A DNA stretch of 5,115 nt. It comes from Candidatus Fermentithermobacillaceae bacterium. Lineage in GTDB: Bacteria; Bacillota; Sulfobacillia; Fermentithermobacillales; Fermentithermobacillaceae. The translations under genes were made by a program, and so were the position numbers. The notes under the pieces were generated by a model. The model made no database searches and was not told the DNA's origin. It saw only the letters and a list, made by a program, of their open reading frames with translations. Shown here piece after piece: positions 1-5,115 of the stretch (the first letter of the stretch is position 1; each line of letters begins with the position of its first letter). Where the stretch lies: contig DUTL01000025.1 in NCBI GenBank assembly GCA_012842105.1, positions 1 to 5,115 of the forward strand, given 5' to 3'.

Positions 1-1
1 C

Positions 2-715
2 GGCTTGCCCTGGATTATTGGAGCTTCTGCAATGGCGGCTGCCGCTTTCATAACTGTACTCACAGGGCTCAAAGGCATCACATACGCAATTGGCTCTGTG
101 GTGCCCTTTCTTCTAGCAGGAATTTTCCTCATCGCAGTGGGTGCGATATATGCAAATGGACTGTATATCGGAATTCCGCCGCCCGGGTACAGACCTCCTG
201 TAGCACACTGGTTAGCGTCTGCATTAAACTACGTTTCCTATAACATTCTTATGGCAGCCCCTGTTTTGTCGGCCATAGGAGGTACACTGGGTTCGACAAG
301 AGAGTCTCTTGACATAGCAGCCTTTGGAGCTTCGGGGTTAGGCCTCGGCCTGCTGTTTGTATACCTCACTGTAGTCTCGTCACTTCCCGGCATTGCGCAC
401 TACGAGATTCCCCTTGCCAGGTTAGCATCCCAGGTATGGGGGTTTGGACGGCCGTTGTACGTAACGATTTTCTCTGCTGAAGTTTACACTACCGCAGTCG
501 CAAACCTCTACGGTCTTTCCGCCAGGCTGAGTTTTCCGGGAAGCAGAGGGTTTTTGATTACTGCGCTTGCCACTGCAGGAGTCGCGCTGTGGGCTGCTTC
601 GGCCGGTTTCTCTAACCTGGTCAGGGTCGTATATCCGCTATGTGGCTGGGCAGGAACAGCATTCATTGCAGGCCTGGCCGTTTACCTTGTGAGAACATTC
701 ATTGTGAAGCGGTGA
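2..715 (+). CDS. YkvI-family integral membrane protein, 5'-truncated by the window edge
   Basis: This is the C-terminal 237 or so residues of a polytopic membrane protein. The frame is open to the left edge, so the TTG at position 5 is probably internal and the true start lies upstream. Numbered from that TTG, about seven hydrophobic segments are visible, near residues 1-22, 26-50, 68-93, 104-128, 147-170, 181-203 and 209-233, with a short basic tail (KR). The segment SALNYVSYNILMAAPVLSAI and the glycine-rich helix after it resemble the YkvI family, distant relatives of amino-acid/cation symporters. Family members are, from memory, roughly 340-350 residues, so about a third is missing. The substrate is unknown, and transport is inferred from fold only. 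No gene follows on this strand, and the next genes converge on it. The family call is by recognition of pattern and is moderately sure; membrane location is very sure. Confidence 0.72.
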   Translation, partial: GLPWIIGASAMAAAAFITVLTGLKGITYAIGSVVPFLLAGIFLIAVGAIYANGLYIGIPPPGYRPPVAHWLASALNYVSYNILMAAPVLSAIGGTLGSTRESLDIAAFGASGLGLGLLFVYLTVVSSLPGIAHYEIPLARLASQVWGFGRPLYVTIFSAEVYTTAVANLYGLSARLSFPGSRGFLITALATAGVALWAASAGFSNLVRVVYPLCGWAGTAFIAGLAVYLVRTFIVKR

Positions 716-756
716 TTACATAGGCACTTCAATGTGCATCATGAAGCGGTGATTAC
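705..756 (+). repeat. 15-bp direct repeat spanning the YkvI-like stop codon
   Basis: The 15-mer TGAAGCGGTGATTAC occurs at 705-719 and again at 742-756, identical in both places and offset by 37 bp. The first copy contains the last codons (Lys-Arg) and the TGA stop of the membrane protein gene, and the second is wholly noncoding. It looks like a small duplication of the gene's 3' end. It could also come from replication slippage or be a relic of an earlier, longer reading frame. No function is evident. Confidence 0.75.
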
Positions 757-758
757 GC

Positions 759-789
759 TACAGGGGATGGTACCGGCCCACCCCCTGTA
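759..789. other. Hairpin without U-tract in convergent intergenic space
   Basis: The arms TACAGGGG (759-766) and CCCCTGTA (782-789) are perfect complements. Inside them, after an A/C mismatch, TGG (768-770) can pair with CCA (778-780) around a 7-base loop. Neither strand has a T-run after the stem, so it is not a textbook intrinsic terminator. It may still stop transcription from either side or protect mRNA 3' ends of the membrane protein gene or the minus-strand operon. The arms match the core of the terminator after the PucR-like gene. Confidence 0.6.
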
Positions 790-871
790 AGATTCACTTA
801 TGTCTAAAACCTAAGCAGTTTCATCGAAAAACAGTAATCCAAACAATCCTAGCCGTGGCCTTCTTTCCAAG

Positions 872-900
872 GTGCTGCTGTGGCAACGGAGCCGCAGCAC
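872..900. other. GC-rich hairpin between convergent genes
   Basis: The arms GTGCTGC (872-878) and GCAGCAC (894-900) are perfect complements. A further GGC/GCC pair (882-884 with 891-893) extends the stem after a 3-base bulge and leaves a 6-base loop. No T-run follows on either strand. It lies about 100 bp beyond the stop of the minus-strand cyclodeaminase gene. It may be a 3'-end structure for that transcript, but this is not proven. The rest of 716-997 holds no convincing gene. Confidence 0.45.
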
Positions 901-997
901 AATATGGGTGTTAATCCAAAAATCCCATTCCCAACCTGGGCCCTGGTCTCGTCATCTGCAGCGCACTACAAGACAACGAAAATCCTGTGATCAATCA

Positions 998-1633
998 TCA
1001 CTTGAGAGGCTGTAGCCCTGCTTGCTCCATAGCCGCACTAAGCTGGGGCCTGTGCCCCTCTGCCTGTTTCCTGGCACTCTCCAGCGCTCTGCTGCTTGCG
1101 GTCTTGAACTCCTCGTCCTTAATAGATCCAAGGTTTATTTCGGCGTTCATAGCTGCTCCGCACACAGCCGCGTCCAGCATCAGAAAACCAACAGCAATGT
1201 CAGTTATCGCGTTTGGGTTCCCGTACTTGAGAAGGCCCGGCAAAAGCGCCATTGCTTCAATGCATGCATCCACTGTCCTCAGAGGAGATTCAGTTGCTCC
1301 GGTAAACGCTTCCTGCATTGATTTCCTTCTCTGGGCTTTTTCCGCCGCAGTGGTTCTCGGCATTTTGAAAGCGGCTTCAACCTTCCTATACGCATTGGCG
1401 TCTTCATCAGCCAAGGCCAGAAGCCTGGTATGTAACCTCTCAGATGCAAGCCGGATTTCTTCAAGTTTGTCACGGCCTTCAGTAAACCTGGGCAAGCTCA
1501 ACGTAACTCCTGCCACCATTTGGAACAAGGCACAACCCATGGCGCCTGCAACTGCAGCTGCTGCGCCTCCTCCCGGTGCACCTGTAGCAGCTCTGAGATC
1601 ATCCATAAAATTTGACAAATTCAACGGTGTCAC
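998..1633 (-). CDS. fchA: Cyclodeaminase/cyclohydrolase family protein (formimidoyl-tetrahydrofolate cyclodeaminase)
   Basis: The 211-residue cytoplasmic protein belongs to the FTCD C-terminal / FchA family. Members convert 5-formimino-tetrahydrofolate to 5,10-methenyl-tetrahydrofolate plus ammonia (EC 4.3.1.4), and some hydrolyse methenyl-tetrahydrofolate. Visible hallmarks are the N-terminal helix and glycine loop APGGGAAAAVAGAMG (19-33), DEDANAY (76-82) with a following proline near 92, the ESPL turn (115-118), and GNPNAITDIAVG (138-149). The length is normal for a stand-alone member; mammals carry this domain fused to the transferase. The GTG start at 1633 is chosen because AGGAG lies 6 bases upstream. 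The gene follows the formimidoyltransferase by 50 bp on the same strand, which strongly supports the deaminase role over a cyclohydrolase-only one. A weak 5-bp stem (987-991 with 997-1001) followed by a T-rich stretch overlaps the stop codon and might act as a poor terminator. Confidence 0.9.
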   Translation of the reverse strand: MTPLNLSNFMDDLRAATGAPGGGAAAAVAGAMGCALFQMVAGVTLSLPRFTEGRDKLEEIRLASERLHTRLLALADEDANAYRKVEAAFKMPRTTAAEKAQRRKSMQEAFTGATESPLRTVDACIEAMALLPGLLKYGNPNAITDIAVGFLMLDAAVCGAAMNAEINLGSIKDEEFKTASSRALESARKQAEGHRPQLSAAMEQAGLQPLK

Positions 1634-1639
1634 CCCTTA

Positions 1640-1644
1640 CTCCT
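1640..1644 (-). promoter_or_regulatory. Ribosome binding site of the cyclodeaminase gene
   Basis: On the minus strand this reads AGGAG, 6 bases before the GTG at 1633. It decides the start, because no in-frame ATG with a comparable site is nearby; the next ATG is codon 10. It also shows that the second gene of the pair is translated independently of the first. Confidence 0.75.
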
Positions 1645-1683
1645 GTAACTCACAAGCCAAACCCAACACCCGGTGATCTGAAG

Positions 1684-2577
1684 TTAAGTAATAAGATCCA
1701 GAATCCTTTGCCTTGAGAAGCCTTCCAGTTTCAAACGGGCAAAAGCTACATCCAGGAGTGCATCCAAAGGAATCAACCCGATGATTTCTGAGTTGACGAT
1801 TTCCACCCCTCTGCTTGCAGCTTCCTCTTCAATCTTGCTAAATACAAGTTCGATGGGAGTAGACCGGTAGTCCAGAAGGTTCATGGTGACCTGGGCAAGC
1901 CCGGTGTCTTCCATGGTTATGCCTTTTGCCTGTACGTGAGGAAGGCCCCCCGATGATTCTCTTATGCGCCTTGCAATGGAACGGGCGATCTTCACATTGG
2001 GGGTACTAAGGTTGACGTTATACGCTACAAGAGGCGGCCTTGCACCGACAGCGGTAGCTCCGGCCATTGAATGGAGTTCATCAGGCCCAAAATCGGGTTT
2101 CCTGTCAGGATCGGACTTGATAGTTTCCTTGAGCCCTTCATATTCGCCTTTTCTAACATCAGGCAAACGCACTCTCTCCGGCCTGTTAGCAGCTTTTGCA
2201 TAAAGATACACAGGTATAGCCAGTTCCTCACCGATTCTCCGGCCTACACGTTTCGCCATTTCCACACAGTCTTCCATGGTGACTCCCTGGATGGGAACAA
2301 AAGGTATCACATCGGTAGCGCCAATCCTTGGGTGTTCGCCATGGTGTTTCTCCATGTCTATGAGTTCGCCGGCCCTTTTTGCAGCAGCAAACGCCGCCTG
2401 TTCAACATCGTCAGGCGCCCCAATAAATGTAACAACTGAACGGTTGTGGCTCGGATCTGAAGACGCATCTAGTATGTTGCAGCCTGAATCCTTAATTGCC
2501 TTGAGTATTTCATCTAATACTGATTGGTCCTTGCCCTCGCTAAAATTCGGGATGCATTCTACCAATTTCCGTTTCAT
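1684..2577 (-). CDS. ftcD: Glutamate formimidoyltransferase
   Basis: This 297-residue cytoplasmic enzyme transfers the formimino group of N-formimino-L-glutamate to tetrahydrofolate (EC 2.1.2.5). Two domains are expected: the N-terminal FTCD_N domain (about 3-180) and the FTCD C-terminal subdomain (about 181-297). Visible signatures are VECIPNFSEGKD (7-18), DPSHNRSVVTFIGAP (41-55), HPRIGATDVIPFVPI (82-96), and VNSEIIGLIPLDALL (261-275). His82 falls at the same number as the catalytic histidine of the mammalian enzyme. Length is typical for stand-alone bacterial transferases. The ATG start at 2577 has AGGAGG 8 bases upstream. The cyclodeaminase gene follows, so the pair performs the two successive steps that yield methenyl-tetrahydrofolate and ammonia. 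In purine-fermenting clostridia the related activity uses formiminoglycine, and some homologs also act on 5-formyl-tetrahydrofolate, so the true substrate is not settled by sequence. The divergent PucR-like gene is a candidate regulator. Confidence 0.93.
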   Translation of the reverse strand: MKRKLVECIPNFSEGKDQSVLDEILKAIKDSGCNILDASSDPSHNRSVVTFIGAPDDVEQAAFAAAKRAGELIDMEKHHGEHPRIGATDVIPFVPIQGVTMEDCVEMAKRVGRRIGEELAIPVYLYAKAANRPERVRLPDVRKGEYEGLKETIKSDPDRKPDFGPDELHSMAGATAVGARPPLVAYNVNLSTPNVKIARSIARRIRESSGGLPHVQAKGITMEDTGLAQVTMNLLDYRSTPIELVFSKIEEEAASRGVEIVNSEIIGLIPLDALLDVAFARLKLEGFSRQRILDLIT

Positions 2578-2585
2578 GTATGCAA

Positions 2586-2591
2586 CCTCCT
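2586..2591 (-). promoter_or_regulatory. Ribosome binding site of the formimidoyltransferase gene
   Basis: The minus strand reads AGGAGG, a perfect Shine-Dalgarno match, 8 bases before the ATG at 2577. It confirms the start of the first gene of the minus-strand pair. Confidence 0.85.
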
Positions 2592-2628
2592 AACAGTTTG
2601 CTTCAAGCGCCTCCAGTGCCTCAAGTGT

Positions 2629-2634
2629 ATTATA
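2629..2634 (-). promoter_or_regulatory. Possible -10 element for the minus-strand ftcD-fchA pair
   Basis: The minus strand reads TATAAT here, about 50 bases upstream of the ftcD start codon, a sensible place for a short leader. The hexamers 16-18 bases further upstream match TTGACA poorly (two of six positions), and there is no extended -10 TG. If it is used, an activator may be needed. The same bases form TATAAT on the plus strand too (2631-2636), but no -35 is visible there either. Confidence 0.3.
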
Positions 2635-2987
2635 ATCTAAAATTGCCGGGGCTGCAGGGCATAAATACTCAAGATACCGACACTCACCGTGCGCTTTGCA
2701 CCTGGCTGCCAATACCGCTGAAACCTGCGGCCCCCCGTGGTGTACACTCTTTCTATTGCATGAATATTTTGTTTAAGGTTACTGTTCGATCTTCTTTTTA
2801 TGCAGGATTTTGTGATGCGCTCGGCGAAACAAATATGAGTAAGCGTATTAATTGCATCGTATTGATTTCACCGATATTTAGATTGGCACCCAAATGTAGT
2901 ACACAATGTCGACCCACGAACCCGTTAGAGTCAAGAGAGCAGTATCAAGACATAATGCAGCAAGGCGTATACATCAATAATCACTGC

Positions 2988-2995
2988 AAGGGGGA
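2988..2995 (+). promoter_or_regulatory. Ribosome binding site of the PucR-like regulator gene
   Basis: AAGGGGGA lies 8 bases before the GTG at 3004. An ATG at 2997 is in another frame and stops after seven codons. The in-frame ATG at 3022 has no comparable upstream site. The GTG is therefore preferred as the start. Confidence 0.6.
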
Positions 2996-3003
2996 CATGT
3001 GTT

Positions 3004-4272
3004 GTGGTAAGTGTACTTAGAATGCCAAGGTTTGCGCCCACAGTAGGAATGATACTGAATGTCGGTTGCCTGGGCGAATCAGAAGTTGTAGCAGGGGATA
3101 AAGGCCTGAACAGGCCGGTCTCAGGCGTAACCGTAATGACCACTCCTGACCCTTATGATTGGCTGAAACCAGGGGAACTCCTCCTCACTACAGGGTATAC
3201 ATTTCCGTCAGGCCAGGACGAAATATGCGAAGCAGTGAGACGATTCATTGATATCGGGATCTCAGGCTTAGCGTATAAAGAAGGCCGTTATATGCCCTGC
3301 TTGGCCAAGGAAACATTGCAGCTGGCCGACACATGCAGTTTTCCAATCTTGCGCCTCCCGCCAGATACAACCTGGACACGCATATTTGATTCAACATACA
3401 GGTTTCTGCTATCTGAGGCGCCACCTGCCCAGTTCACATCCAGGGAGCGCCCTGATCAGGAGGTTATGATTGATTTCGTAAGCTTCCTTTTGGATAACCT
3501 GGATTTGCCCTGTGAAAACATTGAGAAACTGGCAACAGACCTGGAGATCAAGGCGAATCCGAATTACTCATTATTCCTGATAAGACAACCGTCAATCGCT
3601 GAACTAATCAAGTCCGCTCAATTCTTGAGATCTGCAACTCTAATGGAGAGCAAAAATTGCATCCCCATTATCAAGCACGGGTACCTGGCGGTGGTTTGGC
3701 CGTCAACGTGCAACAGCAACTCAAGAAGCATTTTGGATGAATCCAATTTCCTGGAATCGGTTTTCAGAAAACACGGTCTTGAGAGCGCTGCCCAAATGGC
3801 CGTTCCGTATCATGCAACAGCGCCTGAGGACCTTGCACAAAGTTTTATAATGGCAAAGAAGGTTTTGTCCCTCCATAACTGGGATTCCAATAAGCAATTT
3901 ATCGTAAGATACGATCCGTTTATGCTGCAGAACAACATTATTGACTTCATGGATACAAATGCTCTGAGCAATTTTTGTGCATCGACTATCGGAGCCTTGA
4001 TCGAGCATGACGCTCAAAACGATACGGAACTGCTCAAAACGCTGGAAATCTACCTCACATATGATTGCTCGGTAGCCAAGACCTCGGAACAGCTTTTCAT
4101 ACACCCGAGCACGGTTAAGCATAGAGTGAAGCGCGCATCTGAGATTCTCGGGCTGAATTCTATGACATTTCAGCAAAAGTCTCAGATATTTCTGGCCATC
4201 AATATTGTCAAAATGCTGTTGCCTTCACAGGGTACAGATACCGGAAAGCAACAGTTCTTGTCCGAAAGCTAG
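3004..4272 (+). CDS. PucR/CdaR-family transcriptional regulator
   Basis: The 422-residue cytoplasmic DNA-binding regulator has the family order. An N-terminal PucR ligand-sensing domain (about 11-135) contains VSGVTVMTTPDPYDWLKPGE (39-58) and LLLTTGYTF (59-67). A divergent middle region (about 150-310) is reminiscent of the CdaR GGDEF-like domain, with the HGYLAVVWP strand (225-233) and the DLAQSFIMAKKVL helix (276-288). A C-terminal PucR-type helix-turn-helix (about 346-384) contains SVAKTSEQLFIHPSTVKHRV (356-375). Many relatives are 500 residues or more, so this is a compact member. The GTG start is set by the upstream AAGGGGGA. It is divergent from ftcD-fchA and is their likely regulator. 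PucR family members control purine or other nitrogen catabolism, but the effector here is unknown. A terminator follows, so it is probably monocistronic. The family call is firm; the regulon is inference. Confidence 0.9.
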   Translation: MVSVLRMPRFAPTVGMILNVGCLGESEVVAGDKGLNRPVSGVTVMTTPDPYDWLKPGELLLTTGYTFPSGQDEICEAVRRFIDIGISGLAYKEGRYMPCLAKETLQLADTCSFPILRLPPDTTWTRIFDSTYRFLLSEAPPAQFTSRERPDQEVMIDFVSFLLDNLDLPCENIEKLATDLEIKANPNYSLFLIRQPSIAELIKSAQFLRSATLMESKNCIPIIKHGYLAVVWPSTCNSNSRSILDESNFLESVFRKHGLESAAQMAVPYHATAPEDLAQSFIMAKKVLSLHNWDSNKQFIVRYDPFMLQNNIIDFMDTNALSNFCASTIGALIEHDAQNDTELLKTLEIYLTYDCSVAKTSEQLFIHPSTVKHRVKRASEILGLNSMTFQQKSQIFLAINIVKMLLPSQGTDTGKQQFLSES

Positions 4273-4291
4273 CAGACTTTAACCTGGCGGC

Positions 4292-4306
4292 AATTACCTT
4301 GTAATT
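4292..4306. other. Small inverted repeat after the PucR-like gene
   Basis: AATTAC (4292-4297) and GTAATT (4301-4306) are perfect complements around a 3-base loop, 20 bases after the PucR-like stop codon. The stem is AT-rich and weak. The same GTAATT ends the 3' arm of the terminator downstream (4373-4378), so the two could compete for pairing. No role is established. Confidence 0.35.
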
Positions 4307-4335
4307 ACTCTGACATCACCGGCGTTATTGCATTG

Positions 4336-4390
4336 AAAGATTACAGGGGCGAACCTGCAACTTGTCGCCCCTGTAATTATTTTTTCTTCT
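4336..4390 (+). terminator. Rho-independent terminator of the PucR-like gene
   Basis: A perfect 13-bp stem is formed by ATTACAGGGGCGA (4340-4352) and TCGCCCCTGTAAT (4365-4377) around a 12-base loop. The T-rich tail TATTTTTTCTTCT (4378-4390) follows at once. The A-run before the stem (4336-4338) can pair with part of the tail. On the minus strand only CTTTC follows the stem, so action on the convergent amidohydrolase transcript would be weaker. This ends transcription about 65-115 bases past the PucR-like stop codon. Confidence 0.93.
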
Positions 4391-4507
4391 AAGCCGGCAG
4401 GCTGACTCAGCACTTATGCCTACCTAGAGCAATCATTGTACCTGGTGATCGTTTTGACCCGCTGTAGCCTGTTTCTTGCCAACCCGAAACCTGCCTACCC
4501 TTAGGGT

Positions 4508-5115
4508 TTATTCAAAGGGCAATGGCGGTACGTCTACCTCAGATGGGATCAAACTTTCGTACTTCCTGCCCTTTAGCTGGTGCTCCCATTCAGCACGGGC
4601 CTTGTCCCTTAGGCTTGCATCGGTCAGGAACCGGTAACCTGCTACACCTAGAATTTTGGCCGCATACAGCATTCCCTTGTGGCCTATACTCATTCCTGAA
4701 CACGAAGCTTCAGCCCAGCTGTGTCCCGGAATGCCCAGCACAGAGCATGTAGTTGTACATTGCGAAGTAGGCACAACCCAGGATACGTCGCCCACATCAG
4801 TGGAACCACTCCCGACTACAATCCTATCGCTATATGGTAGGATAGTGTCACAGATTTTGGTCTGGCCGAGTTTTGCACCAATTTCCTCCAATTGCTCAGC
4901 AGCCCGCCTTATGATTTCCGGTTCGAAATGGGACTGCATTTCCTCGGCAAACTTGAATTCTTCCTTAGTCCATTCAGGGGCGTCAATTTCTTCCATCACT
5001 GAGTGGAGCACTTTCGCAATCACTCTGTTGGGAATCGTGTTAGCTGCATAACCCAAAAATACTTCTTCAAACCGGGTTTGGGTCATGAGTGCAGCTCCCT
5101 TGGCGATATCCAAAA
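4508..5115 (-). CDS. AbgB-like M20 family amidohydrolase, C-terminal part (N-terminus outside the window)
   Basis: About 202 codons are present and the frame is open through the right edge. The TTG at 5113 is therefore probably internal, and the real start lies beyond the window. The sequence matches the C-terminal region of aminobenzoyl-glutamate utilization protein B and related zinc amidohydrolases. Numbered from that TTG, key stretches are GYAANTIPNRVIAKVL (21-36), GSTDVGDVSWVVPT (103-116), GIPGHSWAEASCSG (127-140) and GHKGMLYAAK (144-153). Its His145 is a plausible metal or active-site residue. AbgB of E. coli pairs with AbgA to cleave p-aminobenzoyl-glutamate, a folate breakdown product. 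Many homologs are stand-alone and of unknown substrate, so the exact reaction is not known. Full members are, from memory, near 470-480 residues, so roughly 40 percent is seen. The gene converges on the PucR-like gene, with 235 bp between their stop codons. It may belong to another operon. Confidence 0.85.
   Translation of the reverse strand, partial: LDIAKGAALMTQTRFEEVFLGYAANTIPNRVIAKVLHSVMEEIDAPEWTKEEFKFAEEMQSHFEPEIIRRAAEQLEEIGAKLGQTKICDTILPYSDRIVVGSGSTDVGDVSWVVPTSQCTTTCSVLGIPGHSWAEASCSGMSIGHKGMLYAAKILGVAGYRFLTDASLRDKARAEWEHQLKGRKYESLIPSEVDVPPLPFE

Larger units (their letters stand above)
2592..3003. other. Long divergent intergenic region between ftcD and the PucR-like gene
   Basis: This 412-bp spacer separates two divergently transcribed genes and must hold both promoters and any operator. 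The half next to the PucR-like gene (from about 2750) is more AT-rich than the coding flanks. GTAC-centred or similar short palindromes occur at 2740-2747 (GTGTACAC), 2895-2903 (TGTAGTACA) and 2967-2972 (GTATAC). A plus-strand frame runs open through the spacer from 2580 to 3020. It starts inside the ftcD leader, has no Shine-Dalgarno site, shows no recognisable domain and overlaps the PucR-like start, so I do not call it a gene. No convincing -35/-10 pair for the plus-strand gene was found; TTGCAT-N17-TATTTA at 2852-2880 is the best and is weak. Confidence 0.6.

Noticed and set aside
762..778. T-box-like core TGGTACCG after AGGGG, recalling the AGGGTGGNACCGCG element
   Set aside because: The match needs an insertion, no Stem I or specifier region is visible, and no gene lies downstream on that strand; it sits between convergent genes.
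904..990. Short plus-strand frame beginning ATGGGTGTTAAT (28 codons)
   Set aside because: No Shine-Dalgarno site, no domain, and it overlaps hairpin sequence; nothing supports expression.
987..1676. Plus-strand open frame of 229 codons opposite the cyclodeaminase gene
   Set aside because: It is antisense to a well-supported gene with clear family motifs, and its translation shows no recognisable domain.
2699..2714. Sigma-54-like TGGCA...TGCA on the minus strand upstream of ftcD
   Set aside because: The GG-to-GC spacing is 9 rather than the required 10 bases, and no enhancer-binding activator is seen in the window.
2883..2900. TTGGCAC on the plus strand as a sigma-54 -24 element
   Set aside because: No GC doublet occurs at the required -12 spacing.
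2592..3003. Bacillus PucR box (TTGGTTAA-like) in the divergent spacer
   Set aside because: No site with more than the TTGG core was found on either strand.
3721..4176. Minus-strand open frame of 151 codons inside the PucR-like gene
   Set aside because: It is antisense to the helix-turn-helix coding region, with no ribosome binding site support and no recognisable family.

Overview
The window looks like part of a catabolic and regulatory locus from an anaerobic or fermentative member of the Bacillota (Clostridia or a relative). This placement is an inference. It rests on a YkvI-family membrane protein, a two-polypeptide formiminotransferase/cyclodeaminase pair, a PucR-type regulator, strong AGGAGG-like ribosome binding sites, GTG starts, and a classic intrinsic terminator. 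Base composition is close to balanced. No rRNA, tRNA, CRISPR array, insertion sequence or phage gene is visible.

Layout from left to right. The 3' part of a YkvI-family membrane protein (+ strand) enters from the left edge and ends at 715. A convergent intergenic space (716-997) holds a 15-bp direct repeat that duplicates the gene's last codons, plus two hairpins without U-tracts. Next comes a minus-strand pair. It is transcribed as glutamate formimidoyltransferase (2577 to 1684) followed by a cyclodeaminase/cyclohydrolase protein (1633 to 998). The gap is 50 bp and each gene has its own good ribosome binding site, so they probably form an operon. A 412-bp divergent spacer (2592-3003) separates the pair from a plus-strand PucR/CdaR-family transcription factor (3004-4272). 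That gene is closed by a perfect 13-bp-stem terminator at 4340-4377. Convergent to it, on the minus strand, is the C-terminal part of an AbgB-like M20 amidohydrolase (aminobenzoyl-glutamate utilization protein B type), which runs off the right edge.

How the genes may work together. The transferase moves a formimino group from formiminoglutamate (or, in purine fermenters, possibly formiminoglycine) to tetrahydrofolate. The cyclodeaminase then releases ammonia to give 5,10-methenyl-tetrahydrofolate. These two steps feed one-carbon units and nitrogen from histidine or purine breakdown into central metabolism. The divergent PucR-like regulator is a natural candidate to control them. The AbgB-like hydrolase and the YkvI-like putative transporter could supply or process an amide or amino-acid substrate. 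No histidase, urocanase, imidazolonepropionase or purine-ring enzyme lies inside the window, so the substrate of the pathway stays open. I found no clear evidence for a wholly new system. The most notable points are the gene combination, the repeated TACAGGGG/CCCCTGTA hairpin arms in two separate intergenic spaces, and the long unexplained divergent spacer.
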